Shown one piece after another: positions 1 to 6,428 of a stretch of 11,315 bases of DNA. The stretch covers positions 1-11,315 of the forward strand of contig JAIXRD010000264.1 of NCBI GenBank assembly GCA_027485365.1. Direction: 5' to 3'. Made by a program: the position numbers and the translations under genes. Numbering within the stretch: the first letter of the stretch is position 1; each line of letters opens with the position of its first letter. The notes beneath the pieces were generated by a model that saw only the letters and a program-made list of their open reading frames with translations, did no database searches and was not told where the DNA came from. Source of the DNA: Cryomorphaceae bacterium (GTDB taxonomy: Bacteria > Bacteroidota > Bacteroidia > Flavobacteriales_D > Crocinitomicaceae).

Positions 1-338
1 CGGGCGGACAAGAATACCTACCCATCAATGATTCTGCATTTGACTTATTGCCCGAAAGAGGACCTGACAACGCAAAAGTGTTTGTTGGGATAAAATACAG
101 CGCCTATTTGAATGTTGTATTGTTTCGTTGGGTAGTGAGTGCAGGAATAACCAAACACATCACCTTTCATTGTGGCAGACATACCCACGCGGTCTTATTG
201 CTGACGAATGGAATAGACATTTACACGGTCAGTAAATTGCTCGGACATAAATCCATTACCACTACTCAAATTTATGCGCACATTGTCGATAGTAAGAAAA
301 AAGAAGCGGTGAATTCTATCCCAAAATTGAACCTTTAA
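1..338 (+). CDS. Tyrosine recombinase (integrase), C-terminal part only
   Basis: The reading frame is open from the window edge (first full codon at base 3), so only the last 111 residues are seen and the true start lies upstream. The visible part carries the C-terminal catalytic signature of phage-type integrases: HCGRHTH (the H-x-x-R box, His codon at 168), LLGHKS (second His, codon 246) and TTTQIYAHI, whose Tyr (codon 273) would be the nucleophile. The first catalytic Arg must lie outside the window. The family cuts and rejoins DNA at attachment sites to integrate or excise elements. The tail IVDSKKKEAV is, from memory, typical of Bacteroidota transposon and ICE integrases. The gene points toward the accessory genes on its right, and an excisionase-like gene follows about 150 bp later, which fits a mobile-element end. 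Whether it is intact upstream cannot be judged. Confidence 0.93.
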   Translation, partial: GGQEYLPINDSAFDLLPERGPDNAKVFVGIKYSAYLNVVLFRWVVSAGITKHITFHCGRHTHAVLLLTNGIDIYTVSKLLGHKSITTTQIYAHIVDSKKKEAVNSIPKLNL

Positions 339-346
339 AATTAGAA

Positions 347-418
347 TTGACAAATACTTGACAACGCAAACCTTATTTTGTCTGAAAAAATGAGTTAAAG
401 TTGACAAGATTTTGTCAA
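347..418. promoter_or_regulatory. Cluster of TTGACAA motifs: two direct copies and one inverted pair
   Basis: TTGACAA occurs at 347-353 and 358-364, spaced 11 bp (about one helical turn). It occurs again at 401-407, facing its exact reverse complement TTGTCAA at 412-418 across a 4-bp spacer. A partial TTGTC lies at 378-382. The cluster fills the gap between the recombinase and the HTH gene. Plausible roles are recombinase or excisionase arm sites, or an operator for the HTH operon. The repeats are seen directly; the role is inferred. Confidence 0.55.
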
Positions 419-485
419 TAATAAATATCTGATAATCAATTACATAGGTTGTTGTATATTGAAAAAAGTTTCGGAGATTTGCATT

Positions 486-833
486 ATGTACAATGACAAT
501 TTTAACTCGAAACCAATTTGGCAGTTCTCGATTGGAGAGTTTGAAGCCCGTCTCAAGAAGATGGTTTCAACACTCATAGAACTGGCCGTGACAAAGGCGT
601 TTGAGGAGCGTGCAAATTTAGTTGCGGACACCTCCTCAGACACCCTCGATTTAAAAAAGGCTTCCGAATTAACAGGCTTGAGTTCCTCAACCATTTATTC
701 GAAAGTCAGCCGATTTGAAATGCCTTCTTTAACAAGAGGGAGACCCCTGCTCTTTAGTAAAAAAGAACTGATGTCTTGGTTGGAAGCAGGGCGACCAAAA
801 AACTATTTAAACATTTTAAAAAAGAAATTATGA
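486..833 (+). CDS. Excisionase-like helix-turn-helix protein
   Basis: A 115-residue protein. I chose ATG at 486 over an in-frame TTG at 459 because GGAG (474-477 region) sits about 10 bases before the ATG. Residues 1-45 form a charged, probably helical N-terminal part (IWQFSIGEFEARLKKMV). Residues about 53-101 form a DNA-binding domain of the HTH_17/excisionase type: LDLKKASELTGLSSSTIYSKV, then RGRPLLFSKKELMSWLEAGR, the typical wing ending in a helix. Proteins of this shape commonly sit beside tyrosine recombinases in Bacteroidota elements and act as recombination directionality factors or element regulators. Its stop codon overlaps the next start as ATGA, so the two are probably translated together. 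The function is inferred from the domain and position; a plain transcriptional regulator is the alternative. Confidence 0.8.
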   Translation: MYNDNFNSKPIWQFSIGEFEARLKKMVSTLIELAVTKAFEERANLVADTSSDTLDLKKASELTGLSSSTIYSKVSRFEMPSLTRGRPLLFSKKELMSWLEAGRPKNYLNILKKKL

Positions 834-1432
834 TTTTAGAATCGTTAGTGATTGATCCGTTCAATCCATTTTTAAGACGCTGTCCCTATTGCGGAAGAGA
901 ATTTATTGCCGACCAAATGGGTCGCAAATTCTGTGTCGAATACAACGGAATTTTAAACTATTGCAAAGACCACTATCACAAACCTCGAATTCACGAAAGA
1001 CTTGAATTAAGGAAGGAGGTCTTAAATTTTCTGCACGACCTGCAAATGCCGGGGCCAATTGAAGACCATAAGGAAATGCAAGAAATGCTTCATTGGTTTT
1101 TAGAATTCGCATTTGATAATGTTACCCGTGAATATGCGATTGGGGGAGAATTTCTCAAGCGCATCGACCTTTGTGTGAAAGAAAACAAAAAACAGGTGGG
1201 CATAGAAATCAAACTGACTAGCGAATTGGAGGGAGACTATTCCCAACATTTCAATGGATTGTTGGGTCAACTTTCGTACTACGAACTTATTTTTAAAAAT
1301 AATCTGATCGTTGCGTATGTTGGTGATTTATCGCGACGCACGAGAGCACACTTCGAGAAAGTAAGTTCAGCTCTCAAGGAACGCGGGATAATCGTTGTGA
1401 ATATCCCTGAATACTTCGATGAACTCGAGTGA
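830..1432 (+). CDS. Zinc-ribbon plus PD-(D/E)XK nuclease-like protein, unassigned
   Basis: A 200-residue protein starting at ATG 830, overlapping the previous stop (ATGA). Residues 18-50 hold a metal-binding pattern: CPYC (C18, C21), RKFC (C35), C45 and the downstream histidines H48/H50, as in small DNA-binding zinc fingers. The rest looks like a restriction-endonuclease fold. An acidic helix (EMQEMLHWFLE, about 82-92) is followed by D113 in KRIDLCV, then E126-x-K128 in VGIEIKL, the core D...ExK metal site. Q147-LSY-Y151 then matches the QxxxY motif of RecB-like nucleases. The strand LIVAYVG follows. I do not recognise a named family; a DNA nuclease is inferred from these motifs. Coupling to an excisionase-like gene suggests a mobile-element maintenance or defence role, which is untested. 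G/C use is higher than in the next gene. Confidence 0.72.
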   Translation: MILESLVIDPFNPFLRRCPYCGREFIADQMGRKFCVEYNGILNYCKDHYHKPRIHERLELRKEVLNFLHDLQMPGPIEDHKEMQEMLHWFLEFAFDNVTREYAIGGEFLKRIDLCVKENKKQVGIEIKLTSELEGDYSQHFNGLLGQLSYYELIFKNNLIVAYVGDLSRRTRAHFEKVSSALKERGIIVVNIPEYFDELE

Positions 1433-1462
1433 ATATCGAGGGCACCTGATGTAAACATAAGC

Positions 1463-1526
1463 ATCCCCGTGATGAACCGATTTGCCTCGAAGATTCACGG
1501 GGATAATTATTTTATTAAATAATGGG
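1463..1526. repeat. Palindromic element, copy 1 (3' of the nuclease gene)
   Basis: A perfect 10-bp inverted repeat, ATCCCCGTGA (1463-1472) and TCACGGGGAT (1495-1504), encloses a 22-nt loop. The loop and right arm (1474-1526, from GAACCG to AATGGG) align with 3414-3465 with a single 1-nt gap and a 15-nt identical core around GGATAATTATTTTAT. It begins about 30 bp after the nuclease stop codon. It could be a transcription terminator, a structured 3' RNA element, or the boundary of an exchanged gene module. Confidence 0.7.
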
Positions 1527-1588
1527 ATAATGTTCGACGTTTTATTAATCCTTAAATTCGATAAAACAATTTATTTTATAGATTTTAT

Positions 1589-3325
1589 ATGGACTGCAAT
1601 TTAACTAAACTATATGAGTATTTCAGTAGTTTGCCAATTCCAAAACCTAAAATTGATCATTTAAATAAAATTGATTTAGATCCAATTATTGCTAAACATT
1701 CAAGATATATTGGTACCGCTTTCGATGGCTTGATTAAAAACCACCTTCTCTTAATTCATAAAGAAAAATCTTATGATGGACCATTCTTTCGTGTTTATTC
1801 GCAGGTAGAGGCTGAAAAAATCAGTGTTAAAAAAATCAGTTGTTCAGCACCTAAATTTGATTCGAGGTGGCGAGAACTAAAAAATGCCAAACAGATTTAT
1901 GATTTCAATTATGAAAATCTACTGACAAGATCTGTACCCAATATTAATGAAAGGAAAATATGTGCTGACCACATTAAAAAATTGATAGCCAATTTTAAGT
2001 TCGAACATTTTTTACCGACGAAAAAATTGATAAGTAATTTTGTTCCAGAAATTCATTTGAATAACAGCAGGAAATTTAGAGTAGCGATTCTTGAATTAAT
2101 CAAAGACAATGAAATTATTGATATTAAAAGTGATTCTAAACTTGAAGGGATTAAGCCTGAATATACTGCTCAACTTTTCTATTATTATTTTATAATAAAA
2201 TGGCTCCATAAATATGATGAAATAAAGGACTCCATATTATCCCATGTTAATCCATCAATTCTCAGTATTTATTATGTAAATTTTGATTACTTGCATCAAT
2301 TTGACCCCTCTTGTATTTTTGATGATGAAGAAAGTATACTTGATCTTTTCGAAACAGAATTACTTGAGGGAAATAATTTAATACAAGAATTAATTTCTTT
2401 GGCTATTTCCTCGAAAAAAAGCGAGTTGAAACGAAAAAAACTTTTTTCAAAAATAGAAAGAAGAAAATTGCAAATAATTCAAGATTTAACGGTGAAGCAT
2501 TTGTATTGTAATGATGGCGAAAACACCAGAGTGTTGATGAATCGATTTTCCAATAAATTAGAATCTTACACCAATATTCAAGAGGATACTAATGAATTTA
2601 TAGAAATTAGTTCGAATTACAGTCATCTGGAAAATAGTCTAAAGTTGTGGGAAATGCAGGCTCCCCAACGTGAGTTTAAAAAAATAATGTTGGGTTTAGC
2701 AAACAATTTATATCCAGAAGCCACTTATTTAACTATGATTGGATCTTTTTTGCCATTAATTGAAGGGTCTATGTATACCTATGGATTTTCCGTAGGAGAG
2801 AGTACGGGATTGCTTCATTTAACCATTAAAAGTTTTGAATTGAATTTTATGAGTAATTATCAGCCACTTAAATTTAAATATTTTAAAATTGATGATACAA
2901 AATATGGTCACTATTCGTTAGACTTTTCTTTGTTTTATTTTGTAGAAGATCGTTTTACTTTGTATTCAGTGAGTGGATCACTTTGGCTTAAGGAAATAGT
3001 TGAAGAATCAATTATTTACACAAGTGATATTCCTGTAATAAACAAACTTCCATTAAGATCGTTGTCTGTCCCAAATACTATATTCAATATAAAAACTTCT
3101 GAATGTGGAGAACGAATATGGAAATTTGTTGGGTATGAAAAATTAAATATTGAAAATAAAGAATATAAAAACTGTGCAAAATTCATTATTTCAGATGAAC
3201 TAGGTGAAACAACTAAAAAAAAAAAAAAAAAAGGAATAGGAATGGTGCGAAAGGAATATCCAACCGGTAGAATTGAATGGTTAATTGATTTTAAAATTCC
3301 AAAAAATAGCGGTTACATAAACTAG
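1589..3325 (+). CDS. Large A/T-rich protein of unknown function in the accessory island
   Basis: A 578-residue protein from ATG 1589, with no clear ribosome binding site. I do not recognise the family. There is no signal peptide, no clear membrane segment and no P-loop. Near the N terminus the stretch HSRYIGTAFDGLIKNHLLL recalls a GTAFDYLLRF-like motif I associate with uncharacterised bacterial proteins (memory only). The centre (about 265-300) is basic and helical (KKSELKRKKLFSKIERRKLQ). The C-terminal third is rich in predicted beta strands. It ends with GIGMVRKEYPTGRIEWLIDF after six lysines encoded by an unbroken A tract. The gene is far more A/T-rich than the two genes before it and is flanked by related palindromic elements, which suggests separate acquisition. 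Its position between a nuclease-like gene and a restriction-modification operon suggests a defence or element-linked role, by context alone. Confidence 0.85.
   Translation: MDCNLTKLYEYFSSLPIPKPKIDHLNKIDLDPIIAKHSRYIGTAFDGLIKNHLLLIHKEKSYDGPFFRVYSQVEAEKISVKKISCSAPKFDSRWRELKNAKQIYDFNYENLLTRSVPNINERKICADHIKKLIANFKFEHFLPTKKLISNFVPEIHLNNSRKFRVAILELIKDNEIIDIKSDSKLEGIKPEYTAQLFYYYFIIKWLHKYDEIKDSILSHVNPSILSIYYVNFDYLHQFDPSCIFDDEESILDLFETELLEGNNLIQELISLAISSKKSELKRKKLFSKIERRKLQIIQDLTVKHLYCNDGENTRVLMNRFSNKLESYTNIQEDTNEFIEISSNYSHLENSLKLWEMQAPQREFKKIMLGLANNLYPEATYLTMIGSFLPLIEGSMYTYGFSVGESTGLLHLTIKSFELNFMSNYQPLKFKYFKIDDTKYGHYSLDFSLFYFVEDRFTLYSVSGSLWLKEIVEESIIYTSDIPVINKLPLRSLSVPNTIFNIKTSECGERIWKFVGYEKLNIENKEYKNCAKFIISDELGETTKKKKKKGIGMVRKEYPTGRIEWLIDFKIPKNSGYIN
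3215..3232 (+). repeat. 18-base poly-A tract inside the 578-residue gene
   Basis: Eighteen consecutive A bases encode six lysines near the C terminus. In the present length the frame continues for 30 more residues. With 17 A the frame reads Lys-Glu and hits TAG at once; with 19 A it stops after about a dozen codons at the TAG within CCGGTAG. The tract could therefore switch or mix C termini by replication or transcriptional slippage. Confidence 0.95.
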
Positions 3326-3343
3326 AGAATTTATAGAATGTAC

Positions 3344-3465
3344 ATCCCTGAAAACACGGACTAAAACATGTGTTTTCGAACAAGACCGTGAAGGTCAAAA
3401 TAATAACCGTTAAGAACCGCTTTGCTTCTAATATTTTCGGGATAATTATTTTATGAAATAATTGG
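3344..3465. repeat. Palindromic element, copy 2 (3' of the 578-residue gene)
   Basis: The left arm ATCCC-T-GAAAA (3344-3354) pairs with TTTTCGGGAT (3434-3443), leaving one bulged T, around a 79-nt loop. The right arm and flank (3414-3465) match copy 1. The loop contains AAAACAC/GTGTTTT (3351-3357 and 3370-3376), which competes with the outer stem, and GACC/GGTC (3384-3387 and 3393-3396). It starts 18 bp after the stop codon. Compared with copy 1, two stem positions have changed on both arms while keeping pairing. Confidence 0.7.
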
Positions 3466-3497
3466 TTTTGGATTTCACAAAAACATTTTTTAATAAA

Positions 3498-3551
3498 TGG
3501 ACTTATTTCGTCCAATTGAAAATTATTATATCTTTGGACAAAATATGACCA
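3498..3551. promoter_or_regulatory. Two matching operator-like palindromes for the restriction-modification controller
   Basis: TGGACTTATTTCGTCCA (3498-3514) and TGGACAAAATATGACCA (3535-3551) share the design TGGAC-N7-G(T/A)CCA, with starts 37 bp apart. The first covers the position expected for the -33 element. The second runs from the end of the -7 box to just before the controller ATG. This is the layout expected for autoregulation by a C protein, whose known C-boxes are also paired short palindromes. Binding is inferred; the repeats are seen. Confidence 0.65.
3529..3536 (+). promoter_or_regulatory. Bacteroidota-type -7 box (TATCTTTG) of the restriction-modification operon
   Basis: TATCTTTG fits TAnnTTTG exactly. 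No good TTG lies 19-21 bp upstream (only a TTT-rich patch inside the left operator), so the promoter may be intrinsically weak. Transcription would start about 10 nt before the controller ATG, leaving almost no leader, as in many C-protein genes. Confidence 0.6.
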
Positions 3552-3552
3552 A

Positions 3553-3873
3553 ATGCAGGAAGTTATAAAAATAACATCTTTCGGAGAGCACCTCAGGAAT
3601 TTAAGAGAAACCAAAAGTTTAACGCTAAAAAAAGTGGCGGAACAAATTGGAATAGACACTTCCTTGCTTGCGAAAATAGAACGTAACGAAAGACAACCAA
3701 CTAAACAAATCATTAAACAAGTAGCGGAATTTTTTCATTATAACGAACAAGATTTATTGGATAATTTCTTAAGCGACCAAATCGCATATAAGATTCTCGA
3801 AGAAGAAGCCAATATTGAAATTTTGAAAGTTGCAGAAGAAAAAGTAAAATATCTTAAAACCATAAAAAAATGA
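3553..3873 (+). CDS. XRE-family controller (C-protein-like) of a Type II restriction-modification operon
   Basis: A 106-residue protein. Residues about 9-65 form a lambda-repressor-type helix-turn-helix: FGEHLRNLRETKSLTLKKVAEQ, then GIDTSLLAKIERNERQPT, with the recognition helix at SLLAKIE. The remaining 40 residues are predicted helical and extend beyond the roughly 80 residues usual for C proteins. The last bases overlap the methyltransferase start as ATGA, so both are translated from one mRNA. Controllers of this type bind palindromes in their own promoter and delay endonuclease expression until the host DNA is methylated; the paired palindromes just upstream fit that. ATG 3553 is chosen because the HTH begins soon after it and the promoter lies directly upstream. 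A C-protein role is inferred from context; a simple repressor of the methyltransferase is the alternative. Confidence 0.88.
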   Translation: MQEVIKITSFGEHLRNLRETKSLTLKKVAEQIGIDTSLLAKIERNERQPTKQIIKQVAEFFHYNEQDLLDNFLSDQIAYKILEEEANIEILKVAEEKVKYLKTIKK

Positions 3874-5147
3874 ATAATAAAATAAAAGTTGTTGAATTAT
3901 TTGCTGGTGTTGGTGGTTTTAGAATTGGCCTTGAAGGTTGGAATGGAAAATCAGCAATTTCAAATTATTCAAAGCCTTTGGATTCGAATTACGAGGTAGT
4001 TTGGAGTAACCAATGGGAGCCATCTACTAAAATCCAACACGCTTCTGCAGTGTATGAAAATCGTTTTGGCATGGATAACCATTCAAATCAAGATATTGGA
4101 ACTATTGAAGTTTCACAAATTCCCGATCACGATTTATTAGTAGGTGGGTTTCCGTGCCAAGATTATTCCGTTGCAACTACCTTAAAGAATTCAAAGGGTC
4201 TCATAGGTAAAAAGGGAGTGTTGTGGTGGTCAATTCATAAGATACTCTCAGAAAAGGAGAATAAGCCAAAATATTTGTTTCTCGAAAATGTTGATCGATT
4301 ATTGATTTCTCCATCATCACAGCGTGGTCGAGATTTTGCAATAATTCTACAAAGCCTTAACGAATTGGGTTATGCTGTTGAATGGAAAGTTATTAATGCT
4401 GCAGATTATGGGATGCCCCAAAGACGGAGAAGAATTTTCATTTTAGCATATTTAAACGATACTGTCGTATATCAAAACATCAAAAGCACTTTGCCAATTG
4501 AATGGATTTTGGAAGAAGGTACATTAGCAAGTTCTTTTCCAGTCTCAACAATGAACAAATTCTTACCAAGAGAATTTAAACTAAATGGTGACATTGTTTC
4601 AATTTCTGAAAACTTTAATAAAGATGGAAAAATTGGAATGTTCGAAAACACAGGGGTGATGATAGATGGAAATGTAACAACTATCAAAACGCAACCGAAT
4701 TACGAAGGCAACCATACAATTTTGAAAGATATAATTCAAAATGGTGAAGTAACAGCAGACTTCTACATTGGTAATGAAGAAATGGAAAAGTGGAAATATT
4801 TGAAGGGTCCGAAAAAGGAAATGCGAAAGAATGCGGCTGGATTTGAGTATAATTACAGTGAGGGCGGAATGATTTTCCCAGACCCATTAGACAAACCATC
4901 ACGAACAATAATTACTGGAGAAGGTGGGAAGTCAGCATCACGATTCAAACACGTAATTCATACTCCGAAAGGCTATAGAAGATTGTCCCCTGTAGAATTA
5001 GAACGTTTGAATATGTTTCCTGATGACCACACAAAAATGAAAGGAATTTCAGATACAAAACGAGCATTTTTTATGGGTAATGCCTTGGTTGTTGGTGTTA
5101 TAGAAAAAATAGGCGAAAATCTTTATAAAAAAATCTGCAATGGATAA
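3870..5147 (+). CDS. DNA (cytosine-5-)-methyltransferase, Type II restriction-modification
   Basis: A 425-residue enzyme that transfers methyl from S-adenosylmethionine to C5 of cytosine in a specific DNA site. All core motifs are visible in the usual order: motif I ELFAGVGGFRIGLEG (about 9-23, SAM binding), motif IV GGFPCQDYS with catalytic C96, motif VI LENV (E139-N140-V141), motif VIII QRRRRIFI (184-191), motif IX YRRLSPVELERLNMFP (369-384) and motif X FFMGNALVVGVIEKIG near the end. The stretch of about 180 residues between motifs VIII and IX is the target-recognition region, so the specificity cannot be read from sequence alone. The length is normal for the family. It overlaps the controller by 4 bp and the endonuclease by 8 bp. 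Protecting the host from the partner nuclease is its expected job. Confidence 0.97.
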   Translation: MNNKIKVVELFAGVGGFRIGLEGWNGKSAISNYSKPLDSNYEVVWSNQWEPSTKIQHASAVYENRFGMDNHSNQDIGTIEVSQIPDHDLLVGGFPCQDYSVATTLKNSKGLIGKKGVLWWSIHKILSEKENKPKYLFLENVDRLLISPSSQRGRDFAIILQSLNELGYAVEWKVINAADYGMPQRRRRIFILAYLNDTVVYQNIKSTLPIEWILEEGTLASSFPVSTMNKFLPREFKLNGDIVSISENFNKDGKIGMFENTGVMIDGNVTTIKTQPNYEGNHTILKDIIQNGEVTADFYIGNEEMEKWKYLKGPKKEMRKNAAGFEYNYSEGGMIFPDPLDKPSRTIITGEGGKSASRFKHVIHTPKGYRRLSPVELERLNMFPDDHTKMKGISDTKRAFFMGNALVVGVIEKIGENLYKKICNG

Positions 5148-6078
5148 ACGAACGGACCGAGTGCAACCTATTAGACTATCATCTGACTGCTTTCCGCTTG
5201 ATATTCATAAATCGATGTTCATAAATGATTTAACAATTACAATTCCTTCTTCCTATGTTAAGATGTGGGGAGATAATATCCTTAATAGCCATGATGAAAA
5301 TAATCGGTTGTGGGAGTTAAATATAGATTATGAATCGCCCAAAGAATTGGGTAGACAAAAGGTATCGTTCAATGCCAAACTAACGCTTTCATTTATTAAA
5401 AACAGAAATAAAGAAAGTAGTTATCGGTTAAAATGGGATAATGATTTCGCTGTCCAATTGGCAAAAGATTATCCTAAAAGTTTTGTTCGGGCATTAGAAT
5501 TTCATATTGGCGATGACCACTATAAAAACCTTAAATATACGGAATTTGACATTGGCGGTTTTAAAGAACAATTACAAGTAAAAATACATTGGGAAAATAA
5601 CCTACCCAAAGTTAAAATTAAAGAGTTCTTTAGAGTCAGGGAGGAGGAACAAGGATTCCCAGAGGTGTATAAGCAGTTAAGTTCATACTTAATTGCTGAT
5701 TATCTTTTGAGTTCAGATGATGAATTATTACGAAGGATTCAAATTACAGAGTGGAAAAAAAGAACTGAAATTTCCAAGGAACTTAATGAAAATAACATAT
5801 ATATATTATTGAATCGTGAGAAACAAGAGATTTATTTTGGTGAAACAAAGCAGTCTTTATCTAAAAGATATCCCGTTAAACAGAAGCATCATTCATTTGA
5901 GGATTGGGATGAATATTCTATTATTCAATTACCACCCGAAACAAGCGACCACACAAGGTTACTAATTGAGAGAGTTGTTATTGCTATCGGTGCGAAAATG
6001 TTTCCTAACGAACTTACTAAAGAGCCACCTGTTTCAAATACAACAATTGGATTGAAGTTAAAAAACAGAAAAAAATAA
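5140..6078 (+). CDS. GIY-YIG-type restriction endonuclease (putative Type II)
   Basis: A 312-residue protein starting inside the methyltransferase gene. The first 200 or so residues are unfamiliar and probably recognise DNA. The C-terminal part looks like a divergent GIY-YIG nuclease: NIYILL (Y221), IYFGE (Y232), SKRYPVK (R243, K247), LIERVVI (E277) and N290 in MFPNE. The 11-residue gap between the two tyrosines and the later order Arg, basic residue at +4, Glu, Asn follow the I-TevI and Eco29kI catalytic arrangement. The GIY and YIG signatures themselves are changed to NIY and YFG. Operon position after a cytosine methyltransferase makes a cognate restriction enzyme by far the likeliest role: cutting unmethylated foreign DNA at the same site. 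It is longer than Eco29kI (about 214 residues), so it is a different subfamily. Low G/C, like the rest of the operon. Confidence 0.82.
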   Translation: MDKRTDRVQPIRLSSDCFPLDIHKSMFINDLTITIPSSYVKMWGDNILNSHDENNRLWELNIDYESPKELGRQKVSFNAKLTLSFIKNRNKESSYRLKWDNDFAVQLAKDYPKSFVRALEFHIGDDHYKNLKYTEFDIGGFKEQLQVKIHWENNLPKVKIKEFFRVREEEQGFPEVYKQLSSYLIADYLLSSDDELLRRIQITEWKKRTEISKELNENNIYILLNREKQEIYFGETKQSLSKRYPVKQKHHSFEDWDEYSIIQLPPETSDHTRLLIERVVIAIGAKMFPNELTKEPPVSNTTIGLKLKNRKK

Positions 6079-6182
6079 TTTGTTAGGGGAGTTTATAACT
6101 TTTCAGAATATAGTTATCAACACCCCAACCCCACCGATTTCCCTACCAATATCTACCCCCGTGTGTCACGACACAATAGTGG

Positions 6183-6261
6183 CACACGAACAAAATAGGA
6201 GTGCTGAAACCCAATGAAATCAGGGGGTTCAGATGTGATATAGGATATTGTATTGGGAAGT
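6183..6261. repeat. 79-bp direct repeat, copy 1
   Basis: It aligns without gaps to 6959-7037 with 10 mismatches. On the + strand both copies read HTNKIGVLKPNEI(R/K)G(F/Y)RC followed by a similar tail ending in CIGK, and both then reach a stop at the same place (TAG here, TGA in the other). Both lack an in-frame Met, and in this copy a TAG lies one codon before the repeat. They may be remnants of the 3' end of one gene family or a small dispersed element. Confidence 0.85.
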
Positions 6262-6406
6262 AGGAGTTGTACCTAAAGAACTTGACCCCGTGCAACGACT
6301 GAACATACTTTGTAAACTTATTCAGTATGTATTGCCAAAAGTTGAAAGCGTGAAGCATATATTGAGAGAACCTGAACCACCTAAAAAGAATTGGTTTGAG
6401 ATTTAA
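6239..6406 (+). pseudogene. Possible 3' remnant of a small gene
   Basis: A 55-codon open stretch without an ATG start ends at TAA 6404-6406. It reads YWEVGVVPKELDPVQRLNIL, then CKLIQYVLPKVESV and a proline-rich charged tail. The composition (amphipathic helix with LPKV, then EPEPPKK) looks like real protein rather than chance frame, and recalls the C termini of small phage-type proteins, though I cannot name the family. Its start overlaps the first 79-bp repeat in a different frame, so the junction probably cut off the upstream part of the gene. Confidence 0.35.
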
Positions 6407-6428
6407 TATAAGTTAAATTGATATTTTA

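Larger units (their letters stand above)
6079..6428. other. Gene-poor junction between the accessory island and the right side
   Basis: This 350-bp stretch has no convincing intact gene. It contains a short C-rich patch (CACCCCAACCCCACC), a palindrome TGTGTC-AC-GACACA (6162-6175) immediately before the first 79-bp repeat, the repeat itself, and an open remnant ending at 6406. No clear terminator follows the endonuclease. The mosaic look is that of a degraded insertion boundary. Confidence 0.6.

Noticed and set aside
195..694. Minus-strand frames under the recombinase and HTH genes
   Set aside because: They lack domain patterns and lie opposite genes with clear signatures.
1440..3470. Integron-type attC sites at the palindromic elements
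   Set aside because: The downstream-of-gene position fits, but no GTTRRRY core or matching RYYYAAC end is present at either copy and no integron integrase is seen.
3340..3480. Retron-like or other reverse-transcriptase RNA at the second palindromic element
   Set aside because: Several stems can be drawn, but no reverse transcriptase gene is present in the window.
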